Shown: one piece after another, positions 37,044 to 46,033 of the stretch
Position numbering within the stretch: position 1 is the stretch's first letter
How the letters are laid out: each line of letters opens with the position of its first letter
Source: Salinigranum rubrum
Lineage (GTDB): Archaea > Halobacteriota > Halobacteria > Halobacteriales > Haloferacaceae
Length of the DNA: 64,000 nucleotides
Reading direction: 5' to 3'
Assembly: GCF_002906575.1 (NCBI RefSeq)
Contig: NZ_CP026309.1
Location: 3,224,001-3,288,000, forward strand
Position numbers and translations under genes: made by a program
Notes under the pieces: model-generated
The model's database searches: none
Told to the model about the DNA's origin: nothing
What the model saw: only the letters and a program-made list of their open reading frames with translations

Positions 37044-37191
37044 TTGCGCGTACTCACCCACGGAGCCGCTAATAGCGTTCGGGTTCGCCAGTGCGCGTCG
37101 TCAGCGACGCGCGACCGAGTCGTGAGCGTCCACCCCGCATCGTGACCGAGCTTTATCGTCGTGTGATCCGTATGACACACGGTGAGAGGCG

Positions 37192-38283
37192 ATGGAGACG
37201 ATTCGACAGTCTGTCGAACGGGGGGACGAGGCGGGTCGTGAGCCGAACGCGTACTGGCTGACGCGCGCGCTCCCACAGAGCACGCGGGGGACGCTGCTCA
37301 CGGCGGGAGCGGTCGCCGCCGGACTGTACGTCAGTGGATTCGTGGGCGCAGTGCTCGCCGGACAGTCCGGCTATCTCCGAGAGACCGACTTCTACCTGTA
37401 CGCGCTCGGCGCGTTCTTCGAGGTGGTGTTGCTCTGCAACTGGTCGGCGCGGTACCCGAGGCTGTGGCAGGCGCTCAACGCGAGGACCGGAGAGGGTGAA
37501 CGGCTGTTCGACGTTCCGGAAGACAGGTATCGGGAGGTCGTCGACCGGGGCCTCCGTCGCGTCTACCGGCTGGACGGGCCGGTCGCGCTCTTCGCGCTGT
37601 ATCACCTGTTCATCATGCTCGTCCTGTTCCAGGGCGGGGCGTTCGACCACATCAGACACTGGAACCTCGTCGTCGTCAATCTCCTCGGCGCGTTCGCCGT
37701 CTACCTCTTCTTCGGCCACCTTCTCCTCCTCCGGGACGTGGTCGCGCTGCCGGTCACCGACGTCGACGCGGCGGCCGACCGGTTCGAGGCCGTCATCGAC
37801 TTCGGCCTGCTCGTCATCGTGGAGTGGTTCCCCGCGGTCACGGTGCTCTTCGCGTACGTGTTCGAGACGCTGTACGGGGCAGTCTCGGGGGGAGACCGGC
37901 TCTGGGCGAGCTTCCTGACGATTCTCCTCGGAGGCGGACCAAGCGGGGCGACGGCCGAACTCCTCTTGCTCCTCGGGTTCACCGTCGTCGGCGTCGTCGC
38001 GTTCGTCGCGACCCTCCTCCTGGTACACACCGGCCTCGCCGCCGCGCGGCGCAGGGAGCTACGCGCGATCCGACGCGAGTACGAGGAGTTCTACGAGCTG
38101 TGGAAGGCCGAGTCGGAGTCGACGGAGCGGCTGGCGACCGGGATGGACATCCTCGAACGGCAGCAGGCGAGCGTGAAGGCCGCCCGGACGTGGCCGTACA
38201 ACGCCTCGATGGTGCTCAGACTCGGAATCGCGTCACAGATTCCGGTGCTCAGTCTCGTCGCGAGGGTGTTGACCGGGGGCTGA
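37192..38283 (+). CDS. Polytopic membrane protein, unknown function
   Basis: A 363-residue protein with about six hydrophobic segments (for example GTLLTAGAVAAGLYVSGFVG near 33-52, and VALFALYHLFIMLVLF near 131-146). The C-terminal region after about 285 is a charged helix (RRRELRAIRREYEEFYELWK) followed by a weaker hydrophobic end. I recognise no family motif. It is transcribed alone between pyrF and the amidohydrolase. Confidence 0.7.
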   Translation: METIRQSVERGDEAGREPNAYWLTRALPQSTRGTLLTAGAVAAGLYVSGFVGAVLAGQSGYLRETDFYLYALGAFFEVVLLCNWSARYPRLWQALNARTGEGERLFDVPEDRYREVVDRGLRRVYRLDGPVALFALYHLFIMLVLFQGGAFDHIRHWNLVVVNLLGAFAVYLFFGHLLLLRDVVALPVTDVDAAADRFEAVIDFGLLVIVEWFPAVTVLFAYVFETLYGAVSGGDRLWASFLTILLGGGPSGATAELLLLLGFTVVGVVAFVATLLLVHTGLAAARRRELRAIRREYEEFYELWKAESESTERLATGMDILERQQASVKAARTWPYNASMVLRLGIASQIPVLSLVARVLTGG

Positions 38284-38306
38284 GGGGTGGGTCCGCGTCG
38301 TGGACG

Positions 38307-39869
38307 CTACGCCAGTGACTCCGACTCGTAGACGACGTCCCCGTCCACGACGGTCATCACGGGGTCGACGTCGGCAGTCTCGTCCGCCTCCCACGGCGAC
38401 TCGTCGAGGACGACCAGATCCGCCCGGGTGCCGAGCGCGAGCGTCCCGAGTCGGTCCTCGTCGAAGCCGGCGTACGCACCTCCGGCGGTGTACGCGCGGA
38501 GCGCCTCGGTGGTCGAGAGGCGCTGGCTCTCGTGGGGCGCGTCGACGGCGCAGGCGATTCCGAGCAAGGGGTCGAGCGGCATGCAGTCGCTCCCGAACGC
38601 CAGCGGGACACCGGCGTCGACCATCGCGCGGTAGCGGTTCGTCTCGGTTCGTCGAGGGCCGAGCCGTCGCTCGTACAGGCCGCCCTCGTCGGCCCACTTC
38701 AGGAAGTTCGGTTGGACCGAGGCGACGACGCCTAGCTCGCGCATCCGTTCGATGGCCGCGTCGTCGGCGAGTTCGACGTGTTCGATGCGGTGACGGCTGT
38801 CGGCATCCGCGTCGGAAACTCGCTCGAACGCGTCGAGGACGGCCTCGACCGCCTCGTCGCCGATGGCGTGGGCCGTCACCTGAAAGCCCGCGTCGTCGGC
38901 CCTGGTCACGAGGGCGTTCAGTTCCGCGGGCGGGACGACCCACTGGCCCGTCGTGTCGGCGTCGGCGTACGGACTCGAAAGCTTCGCCGTCCGCCCGCCG
39001 AAGCTCCCGTCCGTGTAGGTCTTGATGGCACCCACGGTGACGAGTCCCGACCCGTGGTTCGTCCGGAGACCGACGTCGATCAGAGCGTCGAGGTGGTCGG
39101 ACCAGTAGTTGAGTCGAACGCGGAGTGAGAGGTCGTCCGTCTCCTGGAGGTCGCGGTACACCTCGGGTGCGTGGGAGTTCCGGACCATGTCGTGGACGCC
39201 GGTGACGCCGCGTTCGTTCGCGTGGCGCTGGGCCGCCTCTATGAGTGCGCGCGTCTCGTCTCGGGTGGGCGAGACGGCGTCCCAGACGTCGTCGACCGCC
39301 GTCTCGACGAGGACGCCCGTCGCCTCTTCCTCACCCTGAACGTCGCCCCCGTGGTCGCCCGCAGCGAGGCCGAGGCGGTCGAGGGCGACCGAGTTGAGCG
39401 ACGCGACGTGCATGTCCTCGCGGAAGGCGACGACGGGGCGAGAGTCGGAGACCCCGTCGAGGTCCGTGCGGGTGAGGTAGCGGTCGTCGTCCCAGCGCGA
39501 CTCGTCGTAGCCGAAGCCCTGGACCCACTCGTTCCCGCGCTCACCCTCACCCTCGACCTCTACCTCGGCCGCGCGCTCGCGGAGGTGGTCGAGGGCAGCG
39601 GTGCGAGAATCGACCGAGAGGTCCGCGTGAACGAGTCGGCGGCCGACCATCGGGAGGTGGGTGTGGGCGTCGACGAAGCCCGGGAGGACGACGCGACCGT
39701 CGAGTTCGACCACCCGGGTGTCGGTGCCCGCGAGAAAGTCGACGTCGTAGGCGTTCGTGAGGCGGACGATTCGGCCGTCGCGCACGGCGAGCGCCTCGTA
39801 CGTCTCGTCGGGGTCGGAGAGGGAGTGTACCTCCGCGTCGGTGAGGATGAGGTCGGCGGCCGCGGTCAT
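38307..39869 (-). CDS. YtcJ-like amidohydrolase
   Basis: A metal-dependent hydrolase of 520 residues. The N-terminal composite strand region leads to VVLPGFVDAHTHLPMVG, with the metal-binding HxH. Further ligands are expected in VTAHAIGDEAV and RIEHVEL, and a conserved Asp appears in FGSDCMPLDPL near 430-440. This order is typical of YtcJ/N-substituted formamide deformylase-like enzymes. Substrate unknown. Stop is 24 bp from the convergent membrane protein gene. Confidence 0.9.
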   Translation of the reverse strand: MTAAADLILTDAEVHSLSDPDETYEALAVRDGRIVRLTNAYDVDFLAGTDTRVVELDGRVVLPGFVDAHTHLPMVGRRLVHADLSVDSRTAALDHLRERAAEVEVEGEGERGNEWVQGFGYDESRWDDDRYLTRTDLDGVSDSRPVVAFREDMHVASLNSVALDRLGLAAGDHGGDVQGEEEATGVLVETAVDDVWDAVSPTRDETRALIEAAQRHANERGVTGVHDMVRNSHAPEVYRDLQETDDLSLRVRLNYWSDHLDALIDVGLRTNHGSGLVTVGAIKTYTDGSFGGRTAKLSSPYADADTTGQWVVPPAELNALVTRADDAGFQVTAHAIGDEAVEAVLDAFERVSDADADSRHRIEHVELADDAAIERMRELGVVASVQPNFLKWADEGGLYERRLGPRRTETNRYRAMVDAGVPLAFGSDCMPLDPLLGIACAVDAPHESQRLSTTEALRAYTAGGAYAGFDEDRLGTLALGTRADLVVLDESPWEADETADVDPVMTVVDGDVVYESESLA

Positions 39870-40375
39870 ACACCCTCACGTGTGGGGGAGGAGCAAGAAC
39901 GTTCGGGAGTCGGTCGATTTGCTTCCGAGTTTCGACTGGGAGAGAGATTGTGTGAGTGCTCGACTGGGAGAACGGCTGTTCGATTGCGACGGCGACGAGA
40001 GGCGGTGCACGGGCGCGGTGGACCGCAGCCTCGGCCGCCGGAGCGACTGCGTCGCTCCGAGCCTGTGCTCGTTTTCACTCGTGCAGACACCGGAGCAACG
40101 GGGTTGCTTCGAGCCGTTCACTCGCTCCGCTCGCTCACTCCCGCGCCGACCGCCACAGAGTGACGCGAGCGGTGGCGCGTGACGGCGCGGCCCCTGTGGC
40201 CGCGCGATACGTGCGAGGGGCGAGCGACCACTGGGAGCGAGTCGGCTGGGGAGGACGTGGCTGCGGTCTCACCGCGCCCGTACACCGCGCGGCCATCGTT
40301 GTGGTCTCACCGACGCCGCAGACTCGATTTCAACCCGAGTACGGACGCGTCTCTCTCACTCGTGTTTCCCACCTC
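39870..40375. repeat. Gene-free region with GC-rich dispersed repeats
   Basis: No gene is supported in these 506 bp. From about 39990 to 40163 stands a repeat with CCGCAGCCTCGGCCGCC, then GCTTCGAGCCGTTCACTCG and CGCTCCGCTCGCTCACTC. The same block occurs in opposite orientation at about 41728-41880, on the other side of hmgA. A second piece (about 40230-40330) contains GGCTGGGGAGGACGTGG and GCGGTCTCACCGC, related to sequence near 47070 and 52375. Confidence 0.65.
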
Positions 40376-41605
40376 TCACCGTCCCAGCGACTCGTGCGCA
40401 CTGGAGAGATGACGCGACGCCAGCGCCGATAAGAGGGAGAGTTCGCCCGCGAGCGCGCCGACGGCGATGCACTCCGCGAGCGCGTCGGCGTTGTTCCCCG
40501 CTGGGTCGCCGCCGCCGCGCACTCCAAGGACGTCCAGTCCTTCGGCCTGCGTCGGGAGCTTCGTCCCGCCGCCGACGGTTCCGACTTCGAGGGAGGCGAG
40601 CGACACCGAGGCGTAGAGGCCCTCCTCTCGCACGTCGGCGGTGGTGATGGCGTTGGCCCCCTCGACGACCTGTGCGGCGTCCTGCCCCGTCGCGAGGAAC
40701 ATCGCGGCGACGACGTTGGCGACGTGGGCGTTGAACCCCAGGGAACCGGCCTTCGCGCTCCCGACCAGGTTCTTCCGGGTGTTGACCTCCGCGATGGCCG
40801 CGGGCGTGGTGTGGAGGCGCTCCTCGACGACGTCTCGCGGAATCAGGACGTCGGCCGTCACCGACCGCCCGCGCCCCTCGACTGCGTTGATGGCGGCGGG
40901 CTTCTTGTCCGTGCAGAGGTTGCCCGACAGCGCCACGAGCGAGGCGGTCGTCTCCGCCTCGACGACGTCGCAGGCCGCCTGCGTGGCGATGGTGGCCATG
41001 TTCATCCCCATCGCGTCCTTCGTGTCGTATCTGAAGCGCAAGAAGACGTTGTCGCCCACGACGTACGGCTTCACCGCTTCTAACTCCCCGTGGCTCGTCG
41101 TCTCCTCGGCGGCATCTTTCAACGTCGACCCGTTGTCCCGGACCCACGACGCGAGCGCCTCGCCCTCGACGACCGAGTCGACGCGGAACACTGGCGCGCG
41201 GGTCATCCCGGAGGTGGTCACTCTCGCCGTCGCGCCGCCCGCGCGGTCGATGACCGAACAGCCGCGGTTGACCGACGCGAGGAGCGCCCCCTCCGTCGTG
41301 GCCATCGGGAGGTAGTAGTTGCCGGAGGCGGCGCCGCCGTCGACGGTGACGGGACCGACGACGCCCGCGGGAATCTGGACCGCACCGATCATGTTCTCGA
41401 TGTTCGGGTCGGCGGCGGCGGCGTCGAACGCGTACTCGCCGACCGTTTCGAGCGACGCACCCGACTGCTCCTCGACGAGCAGGCGTCGGGCCGCCGTGGC
41501 CGTGTCGGGGTCGGCGTGTTCTTCCAGCGCGTGAAACCGGACTTCGCCCGCGCGGACGCGCTCCGCGAGCGCCTCGGGGGTCGGGTCCGTGTCCGAGTCG
41601 GTCAT
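40376..41605 (-). CDS. hmgA: Hydroxymethylglutaryl-CoA reductase (NADPH)
   Basis: Produces mevalonate for isoprenoid lipids, a key step for archaeal membranes and the target of statins in haloarchaea. The 409-residue class I enzyme shows ENMIGAVQIPAGVVGPV (about 70-86, with the catalytic Glu), DTKDAMGMNMATIA, NLCTDKKPAAIN (catalytic Lys) and TVGGGTKLPTQ. The C-terminal His region reads LSSAHESLGR. The ATG at 41605 gives a normal N-terminus. The gene is flanked by inverted copies of a GC-rich repeat. Confidence 0.96.
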   Translation of the reverse strand: MTDSDTDPTPEALAERVRAGEVRFHALEEHADPDTATAARRLLVEEQSGASLETVGEYAFDAAAADPNIENMIGAVQIPAGVVGPVTVDGGAASGNYYLPMATTEGALLASVNRGCSVIDRAGGATARVTTSGMTRAPVFRVDSVVEGEALASWVRDNGSTLKDAAEETTSHGELEAVKPYVVGDNVFLRFRYDTKDAMGMNMATIATQAACDVVEAETTASLVALSGNLCTDKKPAAINAVEGRGRSVTADVLIPRDVVEERLHTTPAAIAEVNTRKNLVGSAKAGSLGFNAHVANVVAAMFLATGQDAAQVVEGANAITTADVREEGLYASVSLASLEVGTVGGGTKLPTQAEGLDVLGVRGGGDPAGNNADALAECIAVGALAGELSLLSALASRHLSSAHESLGR

Positions 41606-42097
41606 ACGCGCACGTCTCCCTCGGGCGTCTAACGCTTGTCGGTCCGGCCTCCCGCACTCTCGTGGTGTGCTGATTTCACGGGCCGTCCGTTCGGTGGACC
41701 GGGCGTCGCCGTGAACATCGGACGGGCAGTCGGCGCGCGGGAGTGAGCGACGTGAACGACTCGCGCGAGGTCTTCGTGAGGGAGCCGAACGAACGGCTCG
41801 AAGCGACTGCGTCGCTCCGGCGGCCGAGGCTGCGGTTTCACCGCCTTAGCGACGCCGCGGTCTCCCCGCTGTCACCGCCACTGCCGACGACGAGCCAGCT
41901 CCCACCCACCGCTGGGTGTACTCACCGTCCCGAGAGCCGAAACCGAACCAACCCCTCCGAGAAAAACGCCGACCGAACCGCTACGTCCACGCCTCACACC
42001 CACTTTCACTTCCGCCGCGCGTCTGGCTCGCGCTTTTTCACCTCACACCCGTTGTTCGTCACGCGTCCGTCGGCGAGCACCGGCGGGCGTAGCCACC
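41606..42097. repeat. Gene-free region with inverted copy of the hmgA-flanking repeat
   Basis: About 41728-41880 is the reverse-complement arrangement of the block near 39990-40163: GCGCGGGAGTGAGCGA, then GGCTCGAAGC, then GGCGGCCGAGGCTGCGGT. The rest of the 492 bp shows no gene; long open frames are GC artefacts. An A/T-richer TTTTTCACC near 42033 may belong to the promoter of the small gene at 42098. Confidence 0.6.
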
Positions 42098-42262
42098 ATG
42101 ACAACCGACAGTTCGCGCGGCGTGTCCGACGCGGCCGCCACGAGCGACGGGACCGACACCGACGACTACCGGAAGGCGGTCCTGACGCTCCGGGTGGTGA
42201 AACTCGCCCTGGGGGCGCTCGTCTCCGCCCTCACCGTCCTTCGGTTGCTGGGCGTCATCTGA
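42098..42262 (+). CDS. 54-residue single-helix membrane protein
   Basis: Starts MTTDSSRGVSDAAATSDGTD, a polar acidic leader, followed by a charged stretch (DDYRKAVLTLRVVKL) and a hydrophobic segment near 35-54 (LALGALVSALTVLRLLGV). It ends 14 bp before the convergent DUF5817-like gene. Codon use is normal. I do not recognise a family; function unknown. Confidence 0.55.
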   Translation: MTTDSSRGVSDAAATSDGTDTDDYRKAVLTLRVVKLALGALVSALTVLRLLGVI

Positions 42263-42276
42263 GGCCGGGGAGCGGG

Positions 42277-42795
42277 TCAGAGCAGTCGGTATCGTCCCCG
42301 ACTCTCCGACACGTCGCCCCGACGCGTGAGTTTCGCCAGGAGGTCGCGGGCGGCCGCCGCGGGCACGCCGTGCTCGTCGGCGTACGCGACGATTTCCCCT
42401 TCGGTGGGCCGGTCGCCCTCCCGAATCGCGTCCCTGACCACCTCGTCGCGGGTGCGCGACCGCGTCTCCTCGCGGCCGGCCGCGGCCACCTCGTCGGCGT
42501 CGAGGCCCGACTCCTCCAGGTACTCCCGGTCGTCGATGACCGGCGTCTCCGTCTCGGCCTCCATCTCCGCGACGGTTTCGAGGTCCGAAAACGCCTCCGA
42601 CGCCCCCTGTTTCTTCGCCAGTAACTCGGCCCGCGCCTGCCGCGCGGTGTCGCGGTCGTCGGACTCGAAGAGGCGCTTCAGCTTCCGCGTCTGATGGCGA
42701 CGACCACAGCGTGGACACCGCGCCGTCTTCGACGAGGCGGGGTCCGAGAGGAGCCACAGCGCCGCACAGTCGGTACAGCCGACGACCGCGTACAT
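42277..42795 (-). CDS. Zinc-ribbon protein with wHTH-like C-terminus (DUF5817-like)
   Basis: A 172-residue protein. The N-terminus MYAVVGCTDCAALWLLSDP has Cys7/Cys10, with Cys27/Cys30 in CPRCGRRHQTRKLKRLFE, giving a zinc ribbon. The middle is acidic and helical, and the C-terminal 60 residues (TEGEIVAYADEHGVPAAAAR, then LTRRGDVSESRGRYRLL) look like a winged helix. This matches haloarchaeal proteins I recall as DUF5817. A nucleic acid-binding role is likely. The ATG at 42795 is only 54 bp from the divergent cupin gene. Confidence 0.8.
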   Translation of the reverse strand: MYAVVGCTDCAALWLLSDPASSKTARCPRCGRRHQTRKLKRLFESDDRDTARQARAELLAKKQGASEAFSDLETVAEMEAETETPVIDDREYLEESGLDADEVAAAGREETRSRTRDEVVRDAIREGDRPTEGEIVAYADEHGVPAAAARDLLAKLTRRGDVSESRGRYRLL

Positions 42796-42848
42796 ACTCG
42801 CGGCTGGGCGGCCCGCACTCTTATATCGCTCGCCGTCGGGACCATGGC

Positions 42849-43199
42849 ATGGAGCGCGTTCCACTCTCGGGAGTAGAGCCCGCCGAAGCGGTCGACGGTG
42901 TTCACCTCTCGCAACTGGCCGCCGGGACGGAGATGAGCGTCCAGCACTTCCGCATCGACCCCGGCGCTCGCGTCCCCGAGCACAGTCACCCGCACGAACA
43001 GACCGGCTACGTCACGGCCGGCGAACTCACCTTCCTCGTCGACGGGGAGGAAGTCACCGTCTCGGCGGGCGACTCGTACGCCATCCCCGGCGACGAACCA
43101 CACGGCGCCGAGAACCGCGGCGACGAACCCGTCGAGGGCGTCGACATCTTCGCCCCGCCCCGGGTGAACCCCGACTGGGACGGCGCGGACGAGTCGTGA
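42849..43199 (+). CDS. Cupin-domain protein
   Basis: A small single-domain cupin of 116 residues. The metal site is visible as HSHPHEQTGYVTAGELTF (about 46-63; two His, Gln/Glu) and a second motif near PGDEPHGAENRGDEP (about 80-94). Function is open: such proteins may bind sugars or metals or act as dioxygenases. The ATG at 42849 lies close to the divergent DUF5817-like gene. Confidence 0.88.
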   Translation: MERVPLSGVEPAEAVDGVHLSQLAAGTEMSVQHFRIDPGARVPEHSHPHEQTGYVTAGELTFLVDGEEVTVSAGDSYAIPGDEPHGAENRGDEPVEGVDIFAPPRVNPDWDGADES

Positions 43200-43515
43200 C
43201 ACTGCCCGCTATCGGTCGGTGAGCGCTCTCGGCACCCCCGGCTTCGACTCTCGTTACGCAGGAGCAGTCGACGGTCCGGCCGATAAACCGTCGGTCGGGA
43301 GGGACGGTCCGGGAGTGCACGAACGTCGTTTGCGGCGCGTCCTCGCGTAGACGAGTCGGTGCCGTCAGTGCTAGGGACCGCTTCGGAGCGCCTGGACACG
43401 TATTTACGTACGGGTGAACGAGGAAGCGTATGTACGGACCGCCGACGCGGGTCGGCACGGACAGACCCTCCACCACGTCGGACCGCCGAGCACCGTCTGT
43501 CGGGGAGGTCGACCG
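43200..43515. other. Gene-free stretch with probable promoter of the first DUF2238-like gene
   Basis: No gene is seen in these 316 bp. CACGTATTTACG at about 43398-43409 is the only AT-rich element and may be the TATA box of the gene at 43516, leaving an untranslated leader of roughly 80 bases. GGGGAGGTC at 43502-43510 would serve as its ribosome-binding site. Confidence 0.4.
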
Positions 43516-43965
43516 ATGGCACTGACGGAGGCCACGCCGAGCGTCAGCGACCTGAACGTCCGCTACCGGCGGCACCGACGCGGGGCGTGGGCGGCCGCGC
43601 TCGTCTGGGGCGGCGTCGTCAGCGCCCTCCACTTCGCCGGCCTCGCGTACGGCATCTACACCGAACTCTGGTGGTGGGATCTCCTCACGCACTTCACGTC
43701 GGGGTTCGGCGTCGCCGCGCTGTTGTACCTCGCCTGGACGGAGGGTTTTCGCTCGCGGGTCGGCCTCTTCGTCGTCCTCCCCGTCTGCGTCCTCTGTATC
43801 GGCACGTGGTTCGAGGTGTACGAGCGGGTCTTCAAGGATTTCTGGTACGGCTGGTCCAACGCCTTTTACCTCGAAGACACCGCCGTCGACCTCGTCGTCG
43901 ACACGCTCGGTGCCGTCGTGTTCGGCGTCGTTCTCCGGGTGTACAGCCGCGTCCGGCGGTCGTGA
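43516..43965 (+). CDS. YjdF/DUF2238-like membrane protein, copy 1
   Basis: A 149-residue protein with four predicted membrane segments. The conserved pattern WWWDLLTHFTSGFGVAALLY, then GTWFEVYERVFKDFW and EDTAVDLVVDTLGA, resembles YjdF/DUF2238 proteins with their conserved Glu and Asp residues inside the membrane. Function unknown. GGGGAGGTC stands eight bases before the ATG. A paralogue follows 69 bp downstream. Confidence 0.75.
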   Translation: MALTEATPSVSDLNVRYRRHRRGAWAAALVWGGVVSALHFAGLAYGIYTELWWWDLLTHFTSGFGVAALLYLAWTEGFRSRVGLFVVLPVCVLCIGTWFEVYERVFKDFWYGWSNAFYLEDTAVDLVVDTLGAVVFGVVLRVYSRVRRS

Positions 43966-44034
43966 CTCGTCACCGAACGTCAGGGCTGATAACCGGGGGG
44001 GAACGTTTTTTCGTTCGCTCGTCCTCGAACGAGT

Positions 44035-44517
44035 ATGCTCTCACGTTCCGACGCGCTCGCCCGCTCCGCCCGGTGGGTGGAAGCGTTCAGCCAGCGCCGA
44101 GCGCTCCGCCCCACGGAGGTGTACGCCGTGGGCGGCTTCGGCGTCGCGGTCACCGGCCTCCACTTCGCCAGCATGGGCCTGTTCCTCTACTCGAAGATCT
44201 GGTGGTGGGACGTGATGGTCCACGCGCTCTCGGGGCTCGGCGTCGCCGCCGTCCTGTACGTCTACCGGCCGCAACTCGCCCGCGGCGCGTTCGCCGTCTT
44301 CGTCGTCCTTCCCCTCTTGGTCCTTGCCATCGGCACGTGGTTCGAGGTGTACGAGCGACTGTTCACCGACTTCTGGGTCAACTGGGCGCGCGGGTTCTAC
44401 CTCGAAGACACCGGTATCGACCTCGTCGCGGACACCGCCGGAGCGGTCGTGTTCTCGCTCCTCCTCTGGGTGCGCGCCCGACTCTGGGGCCACCCGAGCG
44501 ACCGCGCGCGGCTCTGA
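44035..44517 (+). CDS. YjdF/DUF2238-like membrane protein, copy 2
   Basis: A 160-residue paralogue of the preceding gene: WWWDVMVHALSGLGVAAVLY, GTWFEVYERLFTDFW and EDTGIDLVADTAGA align position for position. The N-terminus differs and is longer and basic. A tandem duplication is clear; whether the two form a heteromer is not known. CGAACG and GTTTTTTCG upstream (about 44003-44011) may be its own promoter. Confidence 0.75.
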   Translation: MLSRSDALARSARWVEAFSQRRALRPTEVYAVGGFGVAVTGLHFASMGLFLYSKIWWWDVMVHALSGLGVAAVLYVYRPQLARGAFAVFVVLPLLVLAIGTWFEVYERLFTDFWVNWARGFYLEDTGIDLVADTAGAVVFSLLLWVRARLWGHPSDRARL

Positions 44518-44554
44518 ACAGTTCGTCGATTCGTCCCCGCCCCTCACGACCCCT

Positions 44555-45457
44555 TCAGAGCGTGCTGAGCCGGGTCGCCATGTCTCGAAGCTCCTCACGG
44601 TCGTCGAGTTCCGCGAGCCACCGCTCGGGCAGGGCGTCCGCGCCGAACCGCGCGCCGACGACGGCGCCCGCGACGGCACCGACGGTGTCGGCGTCGCCGC
44701 CCATGTTGACAACCTCGACGAGCGCCGCCTCGGGCGAGTCGGCGTGCAGGCCGTGCCACAGCGCGGTCTGGAGCGTGTCGACGACGTAGCCCGTCGACCG
44801 GAGCGTCGAGGGGTCGAGGTCGCCGGCGACGACGGGCCGGAGCGCGTCATCGAGCGCCGAGGGCGGCCCGACACGGTCCAGTGCGCCCGCCAGCGGGTCC
44901 TCGCGGTCGAGGAGCAACCCGGCGAGCGTGAGGTTCAACACCGCACAGCCGGCGGTGCAGCGCGGGTCCGCGTGGGTGATTCGCGAACTCGTCTCGCTCG
45001 CGTCTGCCAGCTGGGACTCGTCGTCGGCGAAGGCGACGGCGAGCGGCGGAGCGCGCATGACGCTGCCGTTCCCGGCGTTCGAGCCTTCCGGGGACTCCTC
45101 CCACACCCGCTGTCCGGCCGTCTCCCACGAGTCGCCGTCGCGGATGCGCGAGAGCGCCCGCGCCGTCATGTTACCGACGTCGAACGGTTCCGCGTCGTAC
45201 CACGCGACGAACCGCTCGGCGACGTCGTCGGGGTCGAATCCGCCGCAGGAAACCAGGCTCCGGGCGAGACACACCGCCATGTCCGTGTCGTCCGTGACGG
45301 TCCCCGCGGGCTTCCCCCACGTGCCGTTCGCGAGCATCTCCCGTACCTCGCCGTACTGCGCGAGGATGCGCGCGGGCGTCTCGAACTCGACCGGCCGGCC
45401 GAGCGCGTCGCCGCAGGCGAGGCCGAGCAACACCCCCGCCGTGCGGTCTGTTTCCAT
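44555..45457 (-). CDS. ADP-ribosylglycohydrolase family protein
   Basis: A magnesium-dependent hydrolase of 300 residues in the DraG/ARH family, which removes ADP-ribose from proteins or small molecules. Metal-site motifs are visible: GLACGDALGRPVEF near 12-25, VTDDTDMAVCLA near 55-66, and NMGGDADTVGAVAGAVVGA near 248-266. Substrate unknown. The ATG at 45457 gives METDRTAGVLLG; a T-rich CTTTTTTGAC about 25 bp upstream may be the TATA region. Confidence 0.92.
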   Translation of the reverse strand: METDRTAGVLLGLACGDALGRPVEFETPARILAQYGEVREMLANGTWGKPAGTVTDDTDMAVCLARSLVSCGGFDPDDVAERFVAWYDAEPFDVGNMTARALSRIRDGDSWETAGQRVWEESPEGSNAGNGSVMRAPPLAVAFADDESQLADASETSSRITHADPRCTAGCAVLNLTLAGLLLDREDPLAGALDRVGPPSALDDALRPVVAGDLDPSTLRSTGYVVDTLQTALWHGLHADSPEAALVEVVNMGGDADTVGAVAGAVVGARFGADALPERWLAELDDREELRDMATRLSTL

Positions 45458-45565
45458 ACCAGGTAGCTGTCGGCACGTGTCAAAAAAGCACATGATTCCC
45501 GACGGACGGGCCGCGTCGACGAACGGGACCGAAACCGGTATCCGACGGCCCACCGGCCATGGACC

Positions 45566-45985
45566 ATGTCGGAGCTCGCGGCCCACCACGTCGGCATCAC
45601 CGTCGAAGACCTCGAACGCGCAGTCGACTTCTACCGGGACGTCCTCGGACTCGAACTCCTCGACCGCTTCTCGGTCGGTGGCGAGGCGTTCTCGACGGGT
45701 GTCGGCGTCGACGGCGCCAGCGCCGAGTTCGCACACCTCGACGCCGACGGCGCCCGTATCGAACTCGTCTCGTACGACCCCGAGGGCGACCCGGTGGGGG
45801 AGCCGGCAGTGAACCAGCCCGGTGCGGTCCACGTCGGACTCTCGACGGGAGACCTCGACGCGTTCTACGAGTCGCTCCCCGACGACGTCGAGACGCAGAG
45901 TGCCCCGCAGCGAACCGAAAGCGGCACGAATATTCTCTTTCTCAGGGACCCGGAGGGGAACCTCGTCGAGGTGCTGGAAGCGTAG
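45566..45985 (+). CDS. VOC-family protein (glyoxalase/dioxygenase fold)
   Basis: A 139-residue protein of the vicinal oxygen chelate superfamily with two beta-alpha-beta-beta-beta modules. Metal ligands are expected at His8 (HHVGITVEDLERAVDFY), Glu65 (ARIELVSYDP), His89 (GAVHVGLSTGD) and Glu135 (GNLVEVLE). This pattern resembles methylmalonyl-CoA epimerase or glyoxalase-like proteins, but the specific reaction cannot be named. Divergent from the ADP-ribosylglycohydrolase gene. Confidence 0.88.
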   Translation: MSELAAHHVGITVEDLERAVDFYRDVLGLELLDRFSVGGEAFSTGVGVDGASAEFAHLDADGARIELVSYDPEGDPVGEPAVNQPGAVHVGLSTGDLDAFYESLPDDVETQSAPQRTESGTNILFLRDPEGNLVEVLEA

Positions 45986-46033
45986 GGGTGGCTCGCCCGG
46001 AATCGACGACCGGACGCCGCGGCGGCGGCACGC

